A stretch of 64,000 bases of DNA from Burkholderiaceae bacterium (GCA_027493945.1 JAOSJU010000001.1:248001-312000), one strand, 5' to 3'; counted from the first letter of the stretch, positions 53,011 to 61,543 are shown. Numbers and translations are program-made. The notes: generated by a model from the sequence alone, not told the origin.

Positions 53011-55208
53011 GCCGCTTGCCCGAGCGGCCCGAGCCGGCCGCAGCCGACCCCACGCCCGCAGACGGGTCGGCACCCATCGGCGCGGCGAATCCGCGGCTCT
53101 ACGAGCAGATCTTCTACAACGCCACCGACGCGATGATCGTCGTCGATCGCGACGGCGTGATCCGGCTCGCGAACCGGCGAAGCGAGCACCTGTTCGGCTT
53201 TCCGGCCAGCGAGCTCGCGGGCCGTCCGATCGAGGCGCTGATTCCGCAGCGCTTTCGCGAAGGCCATCGGCGCCACCGCGGCCTGTATGCCGAGCGGCCC
53301 GACTCGCGCCCGATGGGCATGAACCTGGCGTTGTGGGCACAGCGCGCCGACGGCCGCGAGTTCCCGGTCGAGATCAGCCTGAGCCCGTTCCGGCTCGACG
53401 GCGCCACGATGGTCTGCGCCAACATCCGCGACGTGAGCGAAGTGGCTCGCGTCCAGGATCTGCTCGCGCGCGCGCGGCAGTCGAACGCGGTCGCCGATTT
53501 CGGGCGCCTCGCGCTGGCCAGCAAGGACATCGGCCTGATCCAGCGCGAGGCCTGCAACCTGGTCACCCGCCTGCTGGAGGTCGACTACGCGCTGGTCGCA
53601 CAGTGCGCCGACGTCGACCCGCCGCTCGCGCCGGGTGCGAGCCACGGCCTGGGCGACGCGGCGCTGGCGGCCACGGTCGCGCGCCTGGCCGCCTACTGCA
53701 GGCAGCATGGGGAAACCCTGGTCCAGCCGCTGGTCATCGACGACCTCGACCAGGAGGCGCCGCAGGACGCCGACGACGCGGCCCAGGGCGCCAGCTCTGC
53801 CGGTGCAGCCGGTGCGGAGGCCGAGGCCGTGCCGCGCAGTGCGCTGGTCGCGCCGATCCCGGGCGACGACCGCACGCTCGGCCTGCTGATGGCCGGCGCG
53901 CAGCGCACCCGCAGCTTCACCCGCGACGACGCGAATTTCCTGCAGGCGCTCGCCAACACGATCGGCGCGGCGATGCAGCGCTCGCGCACCGAGGAGCAGC
54001 TGTTCCAGTCGCAACGGCTCGAGGCGCTGGGGCAGCTCACCGGCGGGGTGGCCCACGACTTCAACAACCTGCTCACCGTCGTCTCGGGCAACCTTCAGAT
54101 GCTCGGGGAGCGCGTAGCCGCCGATGCGCTGTCGGCCAACCTGGTGAAGGCGGCGCTGCGCGCTACCGGGCGCGGGGCCGACCTCACCCGCAAGCTGCTC
54201 GCCTTCGCCCGCAGGCAGACGCTTCGGCCGCGCGCGATCGATGCGCGCCAGCTGCTCGCGTCGCTGGCCGACATTCTCGCGCGCACGCTGGGCGCGAACA
54301 TCGAGGTGCATTCGGTGGTCGAGGACGGGCTGCCTGCGCTCGAGGCCGACCCGGGGATGCTCGACACCGCGCTGCTCAACCTCGCGGTCAACGCGCGCGA
54401 CGCGATGCCCAACGGCGGCACGCTGGTCTTCTCGGCGAGGCTCGCCGACGTCGATGCGGGCTTCGCCGCGCGCGCCGACGGGCTCGCGCCGGGCCGATAC
54501 CTGCTCGTCTCGGTGGCCGACTCCGGGGCCGGCATGAGCGACGAGGTGCTCGCGCGCGCCTTCGAGCCCTTCTTCACCACCAAGGAAAACGGCAAGGGCA
54601 GCGGGCTCGGACTGAGCCTGGTCTACGGCTTCGCCAAGCAGTCCGGCGGACACGTCCAGGCCACGAGCGCGCCGGGTATCGGCACGACGGTCAACCTGTA
54701 CCTGCCGGTCGACCCGGGCGAGGCACTTCCGCGCACCGATTTCGAGGCCGACGTGCCCTGCCGCGGCGGCAGCGAGACGATCCTGGTCGTCGAGGACGAC
54801 GAGGAAGTGCGCGAGATCGCCACCGCGTTCCTGCGCAAGCTCGGCTACCGGGTGCTCGAAGCCACCGGCGCGCAGGGCGCGCTGGCGCTACTCGATCGCG
54901 AGCCCGGCATCGACCTGCTCTTCAGCGACGTCGTGCTGCGCGGCGGGAGCAGCGGGCCGGCACTGGCACGCGAGGCTCTGGCCAGGCGACCGAAGCTTCG
55001 CGTCGCGTTCGCCTCGGGCTATCCCCGCAGCGCCCTGCCCTGGCGCGCCGAACTGGGTCGCGGAGTGGAATTGCTCGCGAAGCCGTACCGGATCGACCAG
55101 CTGGCGCGCATGCTGCGTCGCGTGCTCGACGGCGGGAATGGCGCGCCGCGCGGCGACGACGAGGCCGATCGCCGGCCTGCGCAAGGGCACCCCACCGAAC
55201 AAGGATAA
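53007..55208 (+). CDS. Hybrid PAS-GAF sensor histidine kinase
   Basis: 733 residues with no membrane segments. The order is a PAS domain (about 30-145; NATDAMIVVDRDGVIRLANR), a GAF-like domain (about 165-330), an H box GQLTGGVAHDFNNLL with His350, an ATPase domain (DSGAGMSDEVLARAFEPFF, GSGLGLSLVYGFAKQSGG) and a C-terminal receiver (ILVVEDDEEVREI, LLFSDVVLRGG). This layout resembles soluble FixL-like sensors; whether the PAS binds haem or flavin cannot be read. It is coupled to the upstream regulator, and an Fnr/FixK-type gene lies convergently downstream. Confidence 0.88.
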   Translation: MSRLPERPEPAAADPTPADGSAPIGAANPRLYEQIFYNATDAMIVVDRDGVIRLANRRSEHLFGFPASELAGRPIEALIPQRFREGHRRHRGLYAERPDSRPMGMNLALWAQRADGREFPVEISLSPFRLDGATMVCANIRDVSEVARVQDLLARARQSNAVADFGRLALASKDIGLIQREACNLVTRLLEVDYALVAQCADVDPPLAPGASHGLGDAALAATVARLAAYCRQHGETLVQPLVIDDLDQEAPQDADDAAQGASSAGAAGAEAEAVPRSALVAPIPGDDRTLGLLMAGAQRTRSFTRDDANFLQALANTIGAAMQRSRTEEQLFQSQRLEALGQLTGGVAHDFNNLLTVVSGNLQMLGERVAADALSANLVKAALRATGRGADLTRKLLAFARRQTLRPRAIDARQLLASLADILARTLGANIEVHSVVEDGLPALEADPGMLDTALLNLAVNARDAMPNGGTLVFSARLADVDAGFAARADGLAPGRYLLVSVADSGAGMSDEVLARAFEPFFTTKENGKGSGLGLSLVYGFAKQSGGHVQATSAPGIGTTVNLYLPVDPGEALPRTDFEADVPCRGGSETILVVEDDEEVREIATAFLRKLGYRVLEATGAQGALALLDREPGIDLLFSDVVLRGGSSGPALAREALARRPKLRVAFASGYPRSALPWRAELGRGVELLAKPYRIDQLARMLRRVLDGGNGAPRGDDEADRRPAQGHPTEQG

Positions 55209-55275
55209 AGGCTGCAACCGCAGCCGCCGGCGCCTTTGGCCACGCCCGCGCTCGCGCGCAGGCCGCCCGGAATGC

Positions 55276-55926
55276 TCAGGCCGCTTCGCGCTCGCGCCGC
55301 GCGTCGCCACGGCCGATCACCGCCCTGAGCGCCGGCATCGCGACGATCTGCACCTCGCGATTGCGCACGCCGATCAGTCCTTCGGCCTGGAAGCGCGACA
55401 GGATCCGGCTCACCGTCTCGAGCTTCAGGCCCAGCAGGCTGCCGATCTCTTCGCGGGTCATCCGCAGCAGGAACCGGTGCGCGGAGAAACCGCGGGCCGA
55501 AAAGCGCTGCGAAAGATTGATGAGGAAAGCCGCCAGCCGCTCCTCGGCGCGCATCGAGCCCAGCAGCAGCATCAGCGAACGCTCGCGCTGGATCTCGCCG
55601 GCAAGCATCCGGAACAGCTCGCGCTGCAGGGCCGGCTCGCGGCACGCCAGCGCGTCGAGTTCATCGAACGGAATCTCGACCACTTCACTGTCTTCGAGCG
55701 CGATCGCGTCGCCCGGGCAGGTCTCGGAGCCGATTCCGTCGAAGCCGAGCACCTCGCCACCCATATGAAAGCCGGTGACCTGCTCGCGGCCGTCCTCGGT
55801 GAGCAGGACCGACTTGAACGAGCCGGCGCGAATACCGTACAGCGCATGGAACGGCGCGCCGAGCCGGTACAGGTATTCGCCGCGCCGTACGCGGCGCCGC
55901 GCCCCCGGCCCTCGCAAGGAGAACAT
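55276..55926 (-). CDS. Crp/Fnr family regulator, FixK/DNR-like
   Basis: 216 residues. The cyclic-nucleotide-binding-like fold has RRGEYLYRLGAPFHALYGIRAGSFKS and VLGFDGIGSETCPGDAIALEDSEV. The DNA-recognition helix lies in MTREEIGSLLGLKLETVSRILSRF, whose Glu and Ser/Arg contacts are those of Fnr proteins reading TTGAT half-sites. The N-terminal cysteine cluster of oxygen-sensing Fnr is not present in this frame, and a stop lies just upstream of the ATG. It is thus either FixK-like or truncated by an indel. Fnr-type boxes occur at several promoters in this window. Confidence 0.85.
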   Translation of the reverse strand: MFSLRGPGARRRVRRGEYLYRLGAPFHALYGIRAGSFKSVLLTEDGREQVTGFHMGGEVLGFDGIGSETCPGDAIALEDSEVVEIPFDELDALACREPALQRELFRMLAGEIQRERSLMLLLGSMRAEERLAAFLINLSQRFSARGFSAHRFLLRMTREEIGSLLGLKLETVSRILSRFQAEGLIGVRNREVQIVAMPALRAVIGRGDARREREAA

Positions 55927-56177
55927 CCATGTCGCTCACTGCGGCAGCCCGGGGAACGGCCGCATTGGCAGGGCCGACGGGATGGAGCTGGATCGGGTGA
56001 GCGGCGTGGGTCTGCATCTGGCACTCCATGGCGGGCAATGCGGCTGAATCGACTCGGGTTTTCCCGTATGAGCCGGACTGTACCGGTTCGAGTCGGGATC
56101 CCGATGGCACCGCGGAAACGGCCGGTAACGGTTTGTAACCGCGGCCCTCGGGGCTGGCCGGTTCGGCTGCCATAATC

Positions 56178-56828
56178 GTCAGCCTGAGTGCGGATCCGCT
56201 TTTCGTCGATCGCGTTGGATCGCTGCTCGAGCCGGGCATCCTGCGGGCATTCGCCGCGAGCGCCGCCATCGGGTTGCTGATCGGGCTGGAACGCGAGCGT
56301 CATCCGGCGACCGCCGCCGGACTGCGCACCTTCACGCTGACCGCGCTGCTCTACTTCAAGCCCGAACCGAAGGGGTTCAGCGCGCGCATCACCCGCCCCG
56401 ACATGTTGTCGATCCTGCAGTTCGGCGCGCTGAGCCTGGTGGTGCTGCCGACGCTGCCGGATCGCGGCTTCGGGCCGCACGGCGCGCTCAACCCGTACCA
56501 GATCTGGCTGATGGTCGTGCTCATCTCCGGCGTGAGCCTGGCCGGCTACGTCGCGCTGCGCCTGGCGGGCACACGACGCGGGCTGCTGCTCACCGGCCTG
56601 CTGGGCGGCCTGGTCTCGTCGACCGCGACGACGGTCACCTACGCGCGGCGCGTACGCGACGATCCGTCGCAGGCTCACGCGTCGGCGCTGGTGATCCTGC
56701 TCGCCGGCGCACGCTCGCCGTACGCAGCGCGGTCGGGTTTCTCGCGAGCGCGGCCGCTCTGCTGGTCGCAATCGCCCTGCTGCTCGCGCCCCGGCGCGGC
56801 CGGTACCGCGGTTGCGCTCCGTCAATGA
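56178..56828 (+). pseudogene. Decayed MgtC/DUF4010 membrane protein
   Basis: The MgtC-type start ASAAIGLLIGLERERHPATAAGLRTFTL is followed directly by the DUF4010 part (TALLYFKPEPKGFSARIT, ALNPYQIWLMVVLISGVSLA, LLGGLVSSTATTVTYARR), so the middle membrane segments are missing. After VILLA the sequence jumps, then hydrophobic residues AVGFLASAAALLVAIALLLA continue in another frame. No good start codon exists upstream, although a CATAAT -10-like box is at 56171. Internal deletions plus frame loss make this a likely pseudogene of an intact gene about 400 residues long. Confidence 0.65.
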
Positions 56829-56853
56829 CCACGGACCCGTCAGCCCCTACAAT
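56811..56853 (+). promoter_or_regulatory. Fnr-type promoter of the universal stress gene
   Basis: TTGCG-CTCC-GTCAA (56811-56824) keeps 7 of 10 fixed Fnr-box positions and is centred about 41 bases before the start expected from the -10 TACAAT (56848-56853). The ATG follows at 56887. Confidence 0.4.
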
Positions 56854-56886
56854 GACTCAGTTCCACCACGCTGGAAGGAGATCCGC

Positions 56887-57330
56887 ATGTACAAGCACCT
56901 GCTGGTTCCCACCGACGGCTCGAAGCTGTCGAACGACGCGGTCGACCGGGCGATCCAGTTCGCCAGGGAGACCGGAGCGCGCCTCACCGCGCTGCACGTG
57001 ATGCCCGAGTACATTCCGCCGGCGTTCGCCGAGTTTCCCGCGGCCGGGCAGGCCTCGTTCGCAGAGTTCATGAAGGCCACGGAGGAAACCGCGAAGACGC
57101 TCCTCGACGCGGCCGCGCAAGGTGCGCAGGCCGCGGGCGTGCAGTGCGAGACCGTCTCGGTGCGCCACACGCAGCCGTACCGCGCGATCATCGACGTCGC
57201 GCGCGAAAAGGGCTGCGACCTGATCTTCATGTCGTCGCACGGCCGCCGCGGCCTGAGCGCGCTGGTGCTCGGCAGCGAAACCAACAAGGTGCTGACGCAT
57301 TCGAGCATTCCGGTGCTCGTGTTCCGGTAA
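56887..57330 (+). CDS. Universal stress protein (UspA family)
   Basis: 147 residues, a single Usp domain. The N-terminal strand is YKHLLVPTDGSKLSNDAV. The ATP-binding motif G-2x-G-9x-G-S is seen in SSHGRRGLSALVLGSET, so it is probably of the nucleotide-binding class. Its promoter carries an Fnr-type box. It heads a short run of small envelope-stress genes on the plus strand. Confidence 0.93.
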   Translation: MYKHLLVPTDGSKLSNDAVDRAIQFARETGARLTALHVMPEYIPPAFAEFPAAGQASFAEFMKATEETAKTLLDAAAQGAQAAGVQCETVSVRHTQPYRAIIDVAREKGCDLIFMSSHGRRGLSALVLGSETNKVLTHSSIPVLVFR

Positions 57331-57368
57331 GCACGACAATGAACCTGTCCGACACGGAGGATCGAACC

Positions 57369-57686
57369 ATGGACGTAGGTGCAAGAATGGACGCGGCGCG
57401 CGACCGGCTGGCGCAGGAGATGCGCACGCTGGTGAGCGACGCCGAAGAAATGCTGCGGGCCGCCTCCAAGCAGGGCGGCGAGCATCTCGGCGCGGCGCGC
57501 GAGCGCCTCGAACGCAGCGTGAGCGTCGCCAAATCCGAGCTGGCCAACGTCGAGCACGCGGTGGTCGAGCGCGCGCGCCGCACTGCGCGCGAAACCGACG
57601 AGTACGTCCACGACCATCCGTGGACGGCGGTCGGGGTCGGCGCCGGAATCGGCCTGCTTCTCGGTCTGCTGCTGGGCCGGCGTTGA
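57369..57686 (+). CDS. DUF883/ElaB-YqjD family protein
   Basis: 105 residues from the ATG at 57369, chosen because a GGAGG ribosome-binding site lies eight bases upstream; an ATG at 57339 would add ten residues. An amphipathic helical region (LAQEMRTLVSDAEEMLRAAS, later RERLERSVSVAKSELANVE) is followed by a C-terminal anchor WTAVGVGAGIGLLLGLLLGRR. ElaB/YqjD proteins anchor to the inner membrane and bind ribosomes in stationary phase in E. coli. It is followed by YqjE-like and YqjK-like genes, the usual order. Confidence 0.82.
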   Translation: MDVGARMDAARDRLAQEMRTLVSDAEEMLRAASKQGGEHLGAARERLERSVSVAKSELANVEHAVVERARRTARETDEYVHDHPWTAVGVGAGIGLLLGLLLGRR

Positions 57687-57722
57687 GCGTTTGCGGCACC
57701 GCCGCTTCGCCACGGTGATCCG

Positions 57723-58100
57723 GTGAACCAGGCCAGCGAAGGGGTCGGGCTGCTCGCGCGCGTGCGCGTGCTGGCGAGCAGCCTTCTCGAGATCCTCGAG
57801 ACGCGCCCGGAGCTCGTCGGCGCGGATCTCGAACTGCAGGGCGAGCGGCTGCGCCTGATCATTGCGCTGCTGTTCGCCGGATTGCTGTTCCTCGCGCTGG
57901 CCTTGGTGTTCGCCTCGGTACTGGCGATCGCGGCATTCTGGGACACGCACCGGCTCGCGGCGGTCGCCGTGGTCGCCGCGGTCCACCTTGCGGCGGGCGC
58001 CGGGTGCCTGCTGTGGCTGCGTCGGCTGGTGCGCATGGGTCCGCGCCCGTTCGAAGCGACGATCGCCGAGCTGCGGCAGGACATCGCGCGGATGCGCTGA
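57723..58100 (+). CDS. YqjE-like holin-superfamily membrane protein
   Basis: 125 residues from GTG. The N-terminal helix ASSLLEILETRPELVGADLELQGERLR precedes two membrane segments (LIIALLFAGLLFLALALVF and LAAVAVVAAVHLAAGAGCLL). It ends in a basic tail. This matches the YqjE/phage-holin-III-like family found with DUF883 genes. Function is unknown; membrane stress or stationary-phase adaptation is suggested by association. Confidence 0.78.
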   Translation: MNQASEGVGLLARVRVLASSLLEILETRPELVGADLELQGERLRLIIALLFAGLLFLALALVFASVLAIAAFWDTHRLAAVAVVAAVHLAAGAGCLLWLRRLVRMGPRPFEATIAELRQDIARMR

Positions 58101-58101
58101 C

Positions 58102-58554
58102 ATGACACCCGAAAGCGCCGCGCAGCGGCTGGCCCGCTTGCGCACGCTCAGCGCGCTGCAGCGCGACGGGTTTGCCGCCCGCTGGCAACGGATCGAGCCC
58201 ACTCTCGCGCGCGTCGATGTTGCGCTCGGGCGGGTGCGTCGGTTGCGCGAGCATCCGCTCGCGCTCGCCCTGCTGGCCATCTCGGCAACCGGGCTGGTCG
58301 CCAGCCGCCGCGGGCGTCGACTCGTCGGCATGCTGCGGCTCGGCTGGCGCTTCGGGCTGCGCGCCGCGACCGTCGCATCGCTGTGGCGGGCGGTGCGCAC
58401 GCTGGCGAGCCCCGATGTCTCCCGGGCGCCGGCGCGCGGCACCCTCAGCCCGGTCACGGACGCGTCTGCGCCTCGCGCCTGGGCTGGCGCTCGATCAGAC
58501 GGGCCAGATGACCCATCTCGGTCGACAGCAGGTGCACCAGATCGTCGAGCGTGA
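58102..58554 (+). CDS. YqjK-like small protein
   Basis: 150 residues from the ATG at 58102, two bases after the YqjE-like stop. A basic N-terminal half (AAQRLARLRTLSALQRDGF) leads to one hydrophobic segment (ALALLAISATGLVASRRGRR) and a second weaker one. The last 35 residues are low-complexity and overlap the convergent CBS gene by 101 bases, so the end may be an artefact of an indel. The assignment rests on position after DUF883 and YqjE. Confidence 0.6.
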   Translation: MTPESAAQRLARLRTLSALQRDGFAARWQRIEPTLARVDVALGRVRRLREHPLALALLAISATGLVASRRGRRLVGMLRLGWRFGLRAATVASLWRAVRTLASPDVSRAPARGTLSPVTDASAPRAWAGARSDGPDDPSRSTAGAPDRRA

Positions 58555-58900
58555 CGATGCCGGCCAGCGCGCCATCACGGTCGACCACCGGCAGCCGTCG
58601 CACGCCGCGCGAGCGCATCAGCCGGGCCGCTTCGAGCGGGTCGCTATCCCCGGTCACGGTCACGAGTCCGTCGAGCATCACGTCGCCGGCCATGATGACG
58701 TTGGCGTCCAGGCCGGTCGCGACGATCTCGATCACGATGTCGCGGTCGGTGACGACGCCGATCGGCCGGCGGCGTTGCTCGTCGTCGACGACCACCACCG
58801 CGCCGACGTGCCGGTCGCGCATCCGGCTGGCCACCTCGGCAAGCGAAGTGGCGGCCAGGCAGGTGACCACCTCGCGCGTGCTGGCATCTCCGACGTTCAT
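58454..58900 (-). CDS. CBS-domain pair protein
   Basis: 148 residues from ATG 58900 with a strong GGAGGTGAAG ribosome-binding site. Two CBS motifs: AEVASRMRDRHVGAVVVVDDEQRRRPIGVVTDRDIV, given here as segments AEVASRMRDRHVGAVVVV and IGVVTDRDIVIEIVA, then LEAARLMRSRGVRRLPVVD and LAGIVTLDDLVHLL. Stand-alone CBS proteins bind adenine nucleotides as energy sensors. A perfect Fnr box with correctly placed -10 lies upstream, so it is probably induced at low oxygen. Confidence 0.88.
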   Translation of the reverse strand: MNVGDASTREVVTCLAATSLAEVASRMRDRHVGAVVVVDDEQRRRPIGVVTDRDIVIEIVATGLDANVIMAGDVMLDGLVTVTGDSDPLEAARLMRSRGVRRLPVVDRDGALAGIVTLDDLVHLLSTEMGHLARLIERQPRREAQTRP

Positions 58901-58926
58901 CTTCACCTCCGTTGCCGATTGCCGCG

Positions 58927-58968
58927 ATTGTCGACGCGCGCGCGGCCGCACGGGTTGATCGCCATCAA
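58927..58968 (-). promoter_or_regulatory. Class II Fnr promoter of the CBS gene
   Basis: The box TTGAT-CGCC-ATCAA (58955-58968) is a perfect Fnr consensus. On the minus strand GACAAT (58927-58932) sits at -12 to -7 when the box is centred at -41.5, giving a start near 58920, 20 bases before the CBS ATG. Confidence 0.72.
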
Positions 58969-59632
58969 CAGCCGGAGCACGGCCATCGGCGCTGCGCTGG
59001 CGTGCGCGGCGGCGTTGGCGCTGGCGTGCCGTACGCCGAACATGGCCGCGGCGGCACCCGCTGCAGCGGCGGCCGCGGCGGCACCGGTTGCGGCGGCGGC
59101 CGCTGCCGTACAGGCGACGTCGACGCCGGCGGCCACTGCGGCGCCGGCCACCACCGCCGTCCAGGGCCGCGTCGTGCGCGTGCTCGACGGCGACTCGCTG
59201 CTGCTGCGCATCGAGGGCCAGGGCGTGCGCGGCGTGCGGATCGCCGGCATCGACGCGCCCGAGAAAGGCCAACCCTTTGCCGACGTTGCGCGTCGCGCGC
59301 TGCTCGCGAAACTCGACGATCGCGAGATTCGCGTCGAGGTCGTCAAGACCGATTTCTTCCAGCGGCTCGTCGGCCGCGTGTTCGTCGAGGGCCGCGACGC
59401 GGGCCTCGCGCAGCTTCACGCAGGACTCGCCTGGCACTTCAAGCGCTACGACGCCGACCTCGCGCCCGCGCAGCGTCGCCACTATGCGCAGGCCGAGCGC
59501 CAGGCACGCCTGCGCGGCCTGGGCCTGTGGCGCGACCCGGCGCCGGTGCCACCCTGGGAGCACCGCGCGCAGGCGCGCCGCTCGCGCGCGGGGGAGCCCG
59601 GCGCAACGATCGACCCCCGCACGCCGCGCTGA
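58955..59632 (+). CDS. Secreted SNase-like (thermonuclease family) nuclease
   Basis: 225 residues from TTG 58955; TTG 58928 and ATG 59041 are alternatives. The N-terminus is a signal-like STAIGAALACAAALALAC with possible lipobox cysteines, followed by a poly-Ala/Thr linker. The nuclease fold has RVVRVLDGDSLLLRI, RIAGIDAPEKGQPFADVAR, VVKTDFFQRLVGRVFVEGRD and GLGLWRDPAPVPPWEHR. The usual catalytic Arg-Glu-Arg triad is only partly recognisable. The TTG start falls inside the Fnr box of the divergent CBS gene, so a later start is quite possible. Confidence 0.8.
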   Translation: MIAINSRSTAIGAALACAAALALACRTPNMAAAAPAAAAAAAAPVAAAAAAVQATSTPAATAAPATTAVQGRVVRVLDGDSLLLRIEGQGVRGVRIAGIDAPEKGQPFADVARRALLAKLDDREIRVEVVKTDFFQRLVGRVFVEGRDAGLAQLHAGLAWHFKRYDADLAPAQRRHYAQAERQARLRGLGLWRDPAPVPPWEHRAQARRSRAGEPGATIDPRTPR

Positions 59633-59636
59633 CCCG

Positions 59637-60054
59637 TCGCGGCCGGCGGCAGCGGGCCCAAGCGGGCCCTCGGCGCTTGCCGTCGGGGCCGCAGCGGGCC
59701 TGGGCGGGGTGGCCGCGCGCGGTGCGCGGCGGCTGCGGGCCCGACCCGGCCGGGGCGCTGTCTGCGGCGCCGAGCAGCGCAGCCCCGGGGTCGGCGCGCG
59801 AAGCGCGCTTCGTACTTCTGGCTTGCGGCGCCCTGTCCGAGCGGAGCTCGCGCAGCGAGCGTAGCGAGTTGCGCCGCACGACCCCGACGCGAGCAGCGGG
59901 GAGTCGGTGCGCAGCACCGACCGCCACAGCCAGCGCCCCGACCGGGTTGGGCCCGCAGCCGCCGCGCACCGCCCGCAGCCAGCCCGCCCAGGCTCGCTGT
60001 GGCCCCGACGGCAAGCGCCGAGGGCACGCTTGGGCCCGCTGCCGCCGGCCGCGA
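59637..60054. repeat. Giant hairpin element E3
   Basis: 418 bases filling almost the entire convergent gap between the nuclease and sirtuin genes. Arms of about 125 bases (59637-59762 and 59925-60054) pair at about nine positions in ten. The core 59764-59922 is the same sequence as the E1 core in opposite orientation. It contains GCGCGCGAAGCGCGC and CTGTCCGAGCGGAGCTCG. It could act as a two-way terminator for the converging genes, but has no T tract. No coding potential is supported. Confidence 0.85.
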
Positions 60055-60056
60055 GC

Positions 60057-60809
60057 TCAGCGGAGCAGTTCGGGCAGCACCGATCCGGCCGCGCCGCGCA
60101 ACACGCCATCGGCCAGCGCATCGATCGGCGTGTCCTGCGGGTTCACCACCGCGATCCGCGCGCCGGCCTGGCGTGCCAGCAGCGGCAGCCCGGCAGCCGG
60201 GTGGACCAGCGCCGACGTACCGACCACCAGCATCAGGTCGCAGCGCAGCGCAGCGCGCTCGGCGCGCGAGAACACGTCGGGCAGCAACAACTCGCCGAAC
60301 CAGACGACATCGGGACGCAGCGGCGCGCCGCAGCGCGGGCAAGGCGGCGGCTCGCGCGGATCGGCGCGCCAGTCGAAGGCCGGCTCGATGCGCTCGGGGT
60401 TGCCGCAGCCTTCCGGGCATTTCACGCGCAGGATGTTGCCGTGCAGCTCGAGCACATCATGGCTGCCGGCGCGAGCGTGCAGGCCGTCGATGTTCTGCGT
60501 CACCACCGACACGCGCAGCCCGCGGGCCTCGAGGGCCGCGATCGCGCAATGCGCCGCGTTCGGCCGCGCCGCCGCGATCGCCGCGCGCCGCTCGGCATAC
60601 CAGCGCCAGACCGTGGACGGGTTGGCGCGGAATGCGCCCTCGGTGGCCAGCTGCTCGGGATCGAAGCGCGCCCACAGCCCGGTGAGCGCGTCGCGGAAGG
60701 TCGGGATGCCGCTTTCAGCCGAGACGCCGGCGCCGGTGAACACGACCAGCCGGCGCGCCGCCTGCACCCGGGCGCGCACCTGGGCGAGGTCGACATCCCG
60801 GTCGCTCAC
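60057..60809 (-). CDS. NAD-dependent protein deacylase, sirtuin
   Basis: 250 residues from GTG 60809, overlapping the rlmB stop (GTGA). Sirtuin motifs: VVFTGAGVSAESGIPTFRD, SVVTQNIDGLHARAGS, catalytic His in LELHGNILRVKC, zinc cysteines in KCPEGCGN and PPCPRCGAPLRPDVVWFGE, and VVGTSALVHPAAGLP. It removes acyl groups from lysines with NAD; co-occurrence with NAD-salvage and acyl-CoA genes in the window is suggestive only. Confidence 0.93.
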   Translation of the reverse strand: MSDRDVDLAQVRARVQAARRLVVFTGAGVSAESGIPTFRDALTGLWARFDPEQLATEGAFRANPSTVWRWYAERRAAIAAARPNAAHCAIAALEARGLRVSVVTQNIDGLHARAGSHDVLELHGNILRVKCPEGCGNPERIEPAFDWRADPREPPPCPRCGAPLRPDVVWFGELLLPDVFSRAERAALRCDLMLVVGTSALVHPAAGLPLLARQAGARIAVVNPQDTPIDALADGVLRGAAGSVLPELLR

Positions 60810-61543
60810 GGCTTCGCGCGGGCAAGCCGCTGGCGCATCGTCTCGTACAGCACCACGCCGGCGGCCACCGAGACGTTCAGGCTGCCGACCTTGCCGGCCA
60901 TCGGGATGCGCACCAGCGCGTCGCAGCGCTCGCGGGTGAGCCGGCGCATGCCGCGCCCCTCCGCGCCCAGCACCCACGCGACCGATTCCCCGAGCGCTTC
61001 GTCGTACAGCGAGCTCGCGGCCGAGTCGTCGGTGCCGATCAACCGGATGTCCCGGTCGCGGATCGCGTCCATCGCGCGCGCGAGGTTGGTCACCATGATG
61101 TAGGGCACGCTCTCGGCCGCGCCGCTGGCAGTCTGGATCGCCGCCTCGGTGAGCGCGCACGCGTGGTCTTTCGGGGCGATCACCGCCTGCGCGCCCGCGC
61201 CGTCTGCCACCCGCAGGCAGGCCCCGAGGTTGCGCGGATCGGTCACGCCGTCGAGCAGCAGCAGCGTGAGCGGCGCGACGGCCGCGTCGAGCAGCTCTTC
61301 GAGCGACAGCGCCGGCGGCGCGAAATCGACGATCGCCACCACGCCCTGGTGACGCTTTCCGGGGCACATCTTCGCGATGCGCGCGCCGTCGACGAAGTGC
61401 GGGCGCAAGCCCGCCTGGTTGGCGATCTTGACGAGATCGCGCACGCGCGCGTCTTCGCGCGAGGCGTCGACGTAGAGCTCGCGCACGCCTTGCGGGGCGC
61501 GCCGCAGCCGCGCCAGCACGGCATGAAATCCATGGATCAGCAT
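60806..61543 (-). CDS. rlmB: 23S rRNA 2'-O-methyltransferase RlmB (TrmH family)
   Basis: 245 residues of the SPOUT superfamily. An N-terminal substrate-binding domain (LIHGFHAVLARLR) precedes motif 1 LLDGVTDPRNLGACLRVAD, motif 2 WVLGAEGRGMRRLTRERCD and motif 3 IPMAGKVGSLNVSVAAGV, which form the knot. RlmB methylates G2251 of 23S rRNA. It lies directly downstream of rnr (30 bases), the order found in E. coli and betaproteobacteria. Confidence 0.94.
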   Translation of the reverse strand: MLIHGFHAVLARLRRAPQGVRELYVDASREDARVRDLVKIANQAGLRPHFVDGARIAKMCPGKRHQGVVAIVDFAPPALSLEELLDAAVAPLTLLLLDGVTDPRNLGACLRVADGAGAQAVIAPKDHACALTEAAIQTASGAAESVPYIMVTNLARAMDAIRDRDIRLIGTDDSAASSLYDEALGESVAWVLGAEGRGMRRLTRERCDALVRIPMAGKVGSLNVSVAAGVVLYETMRQRLARAKP

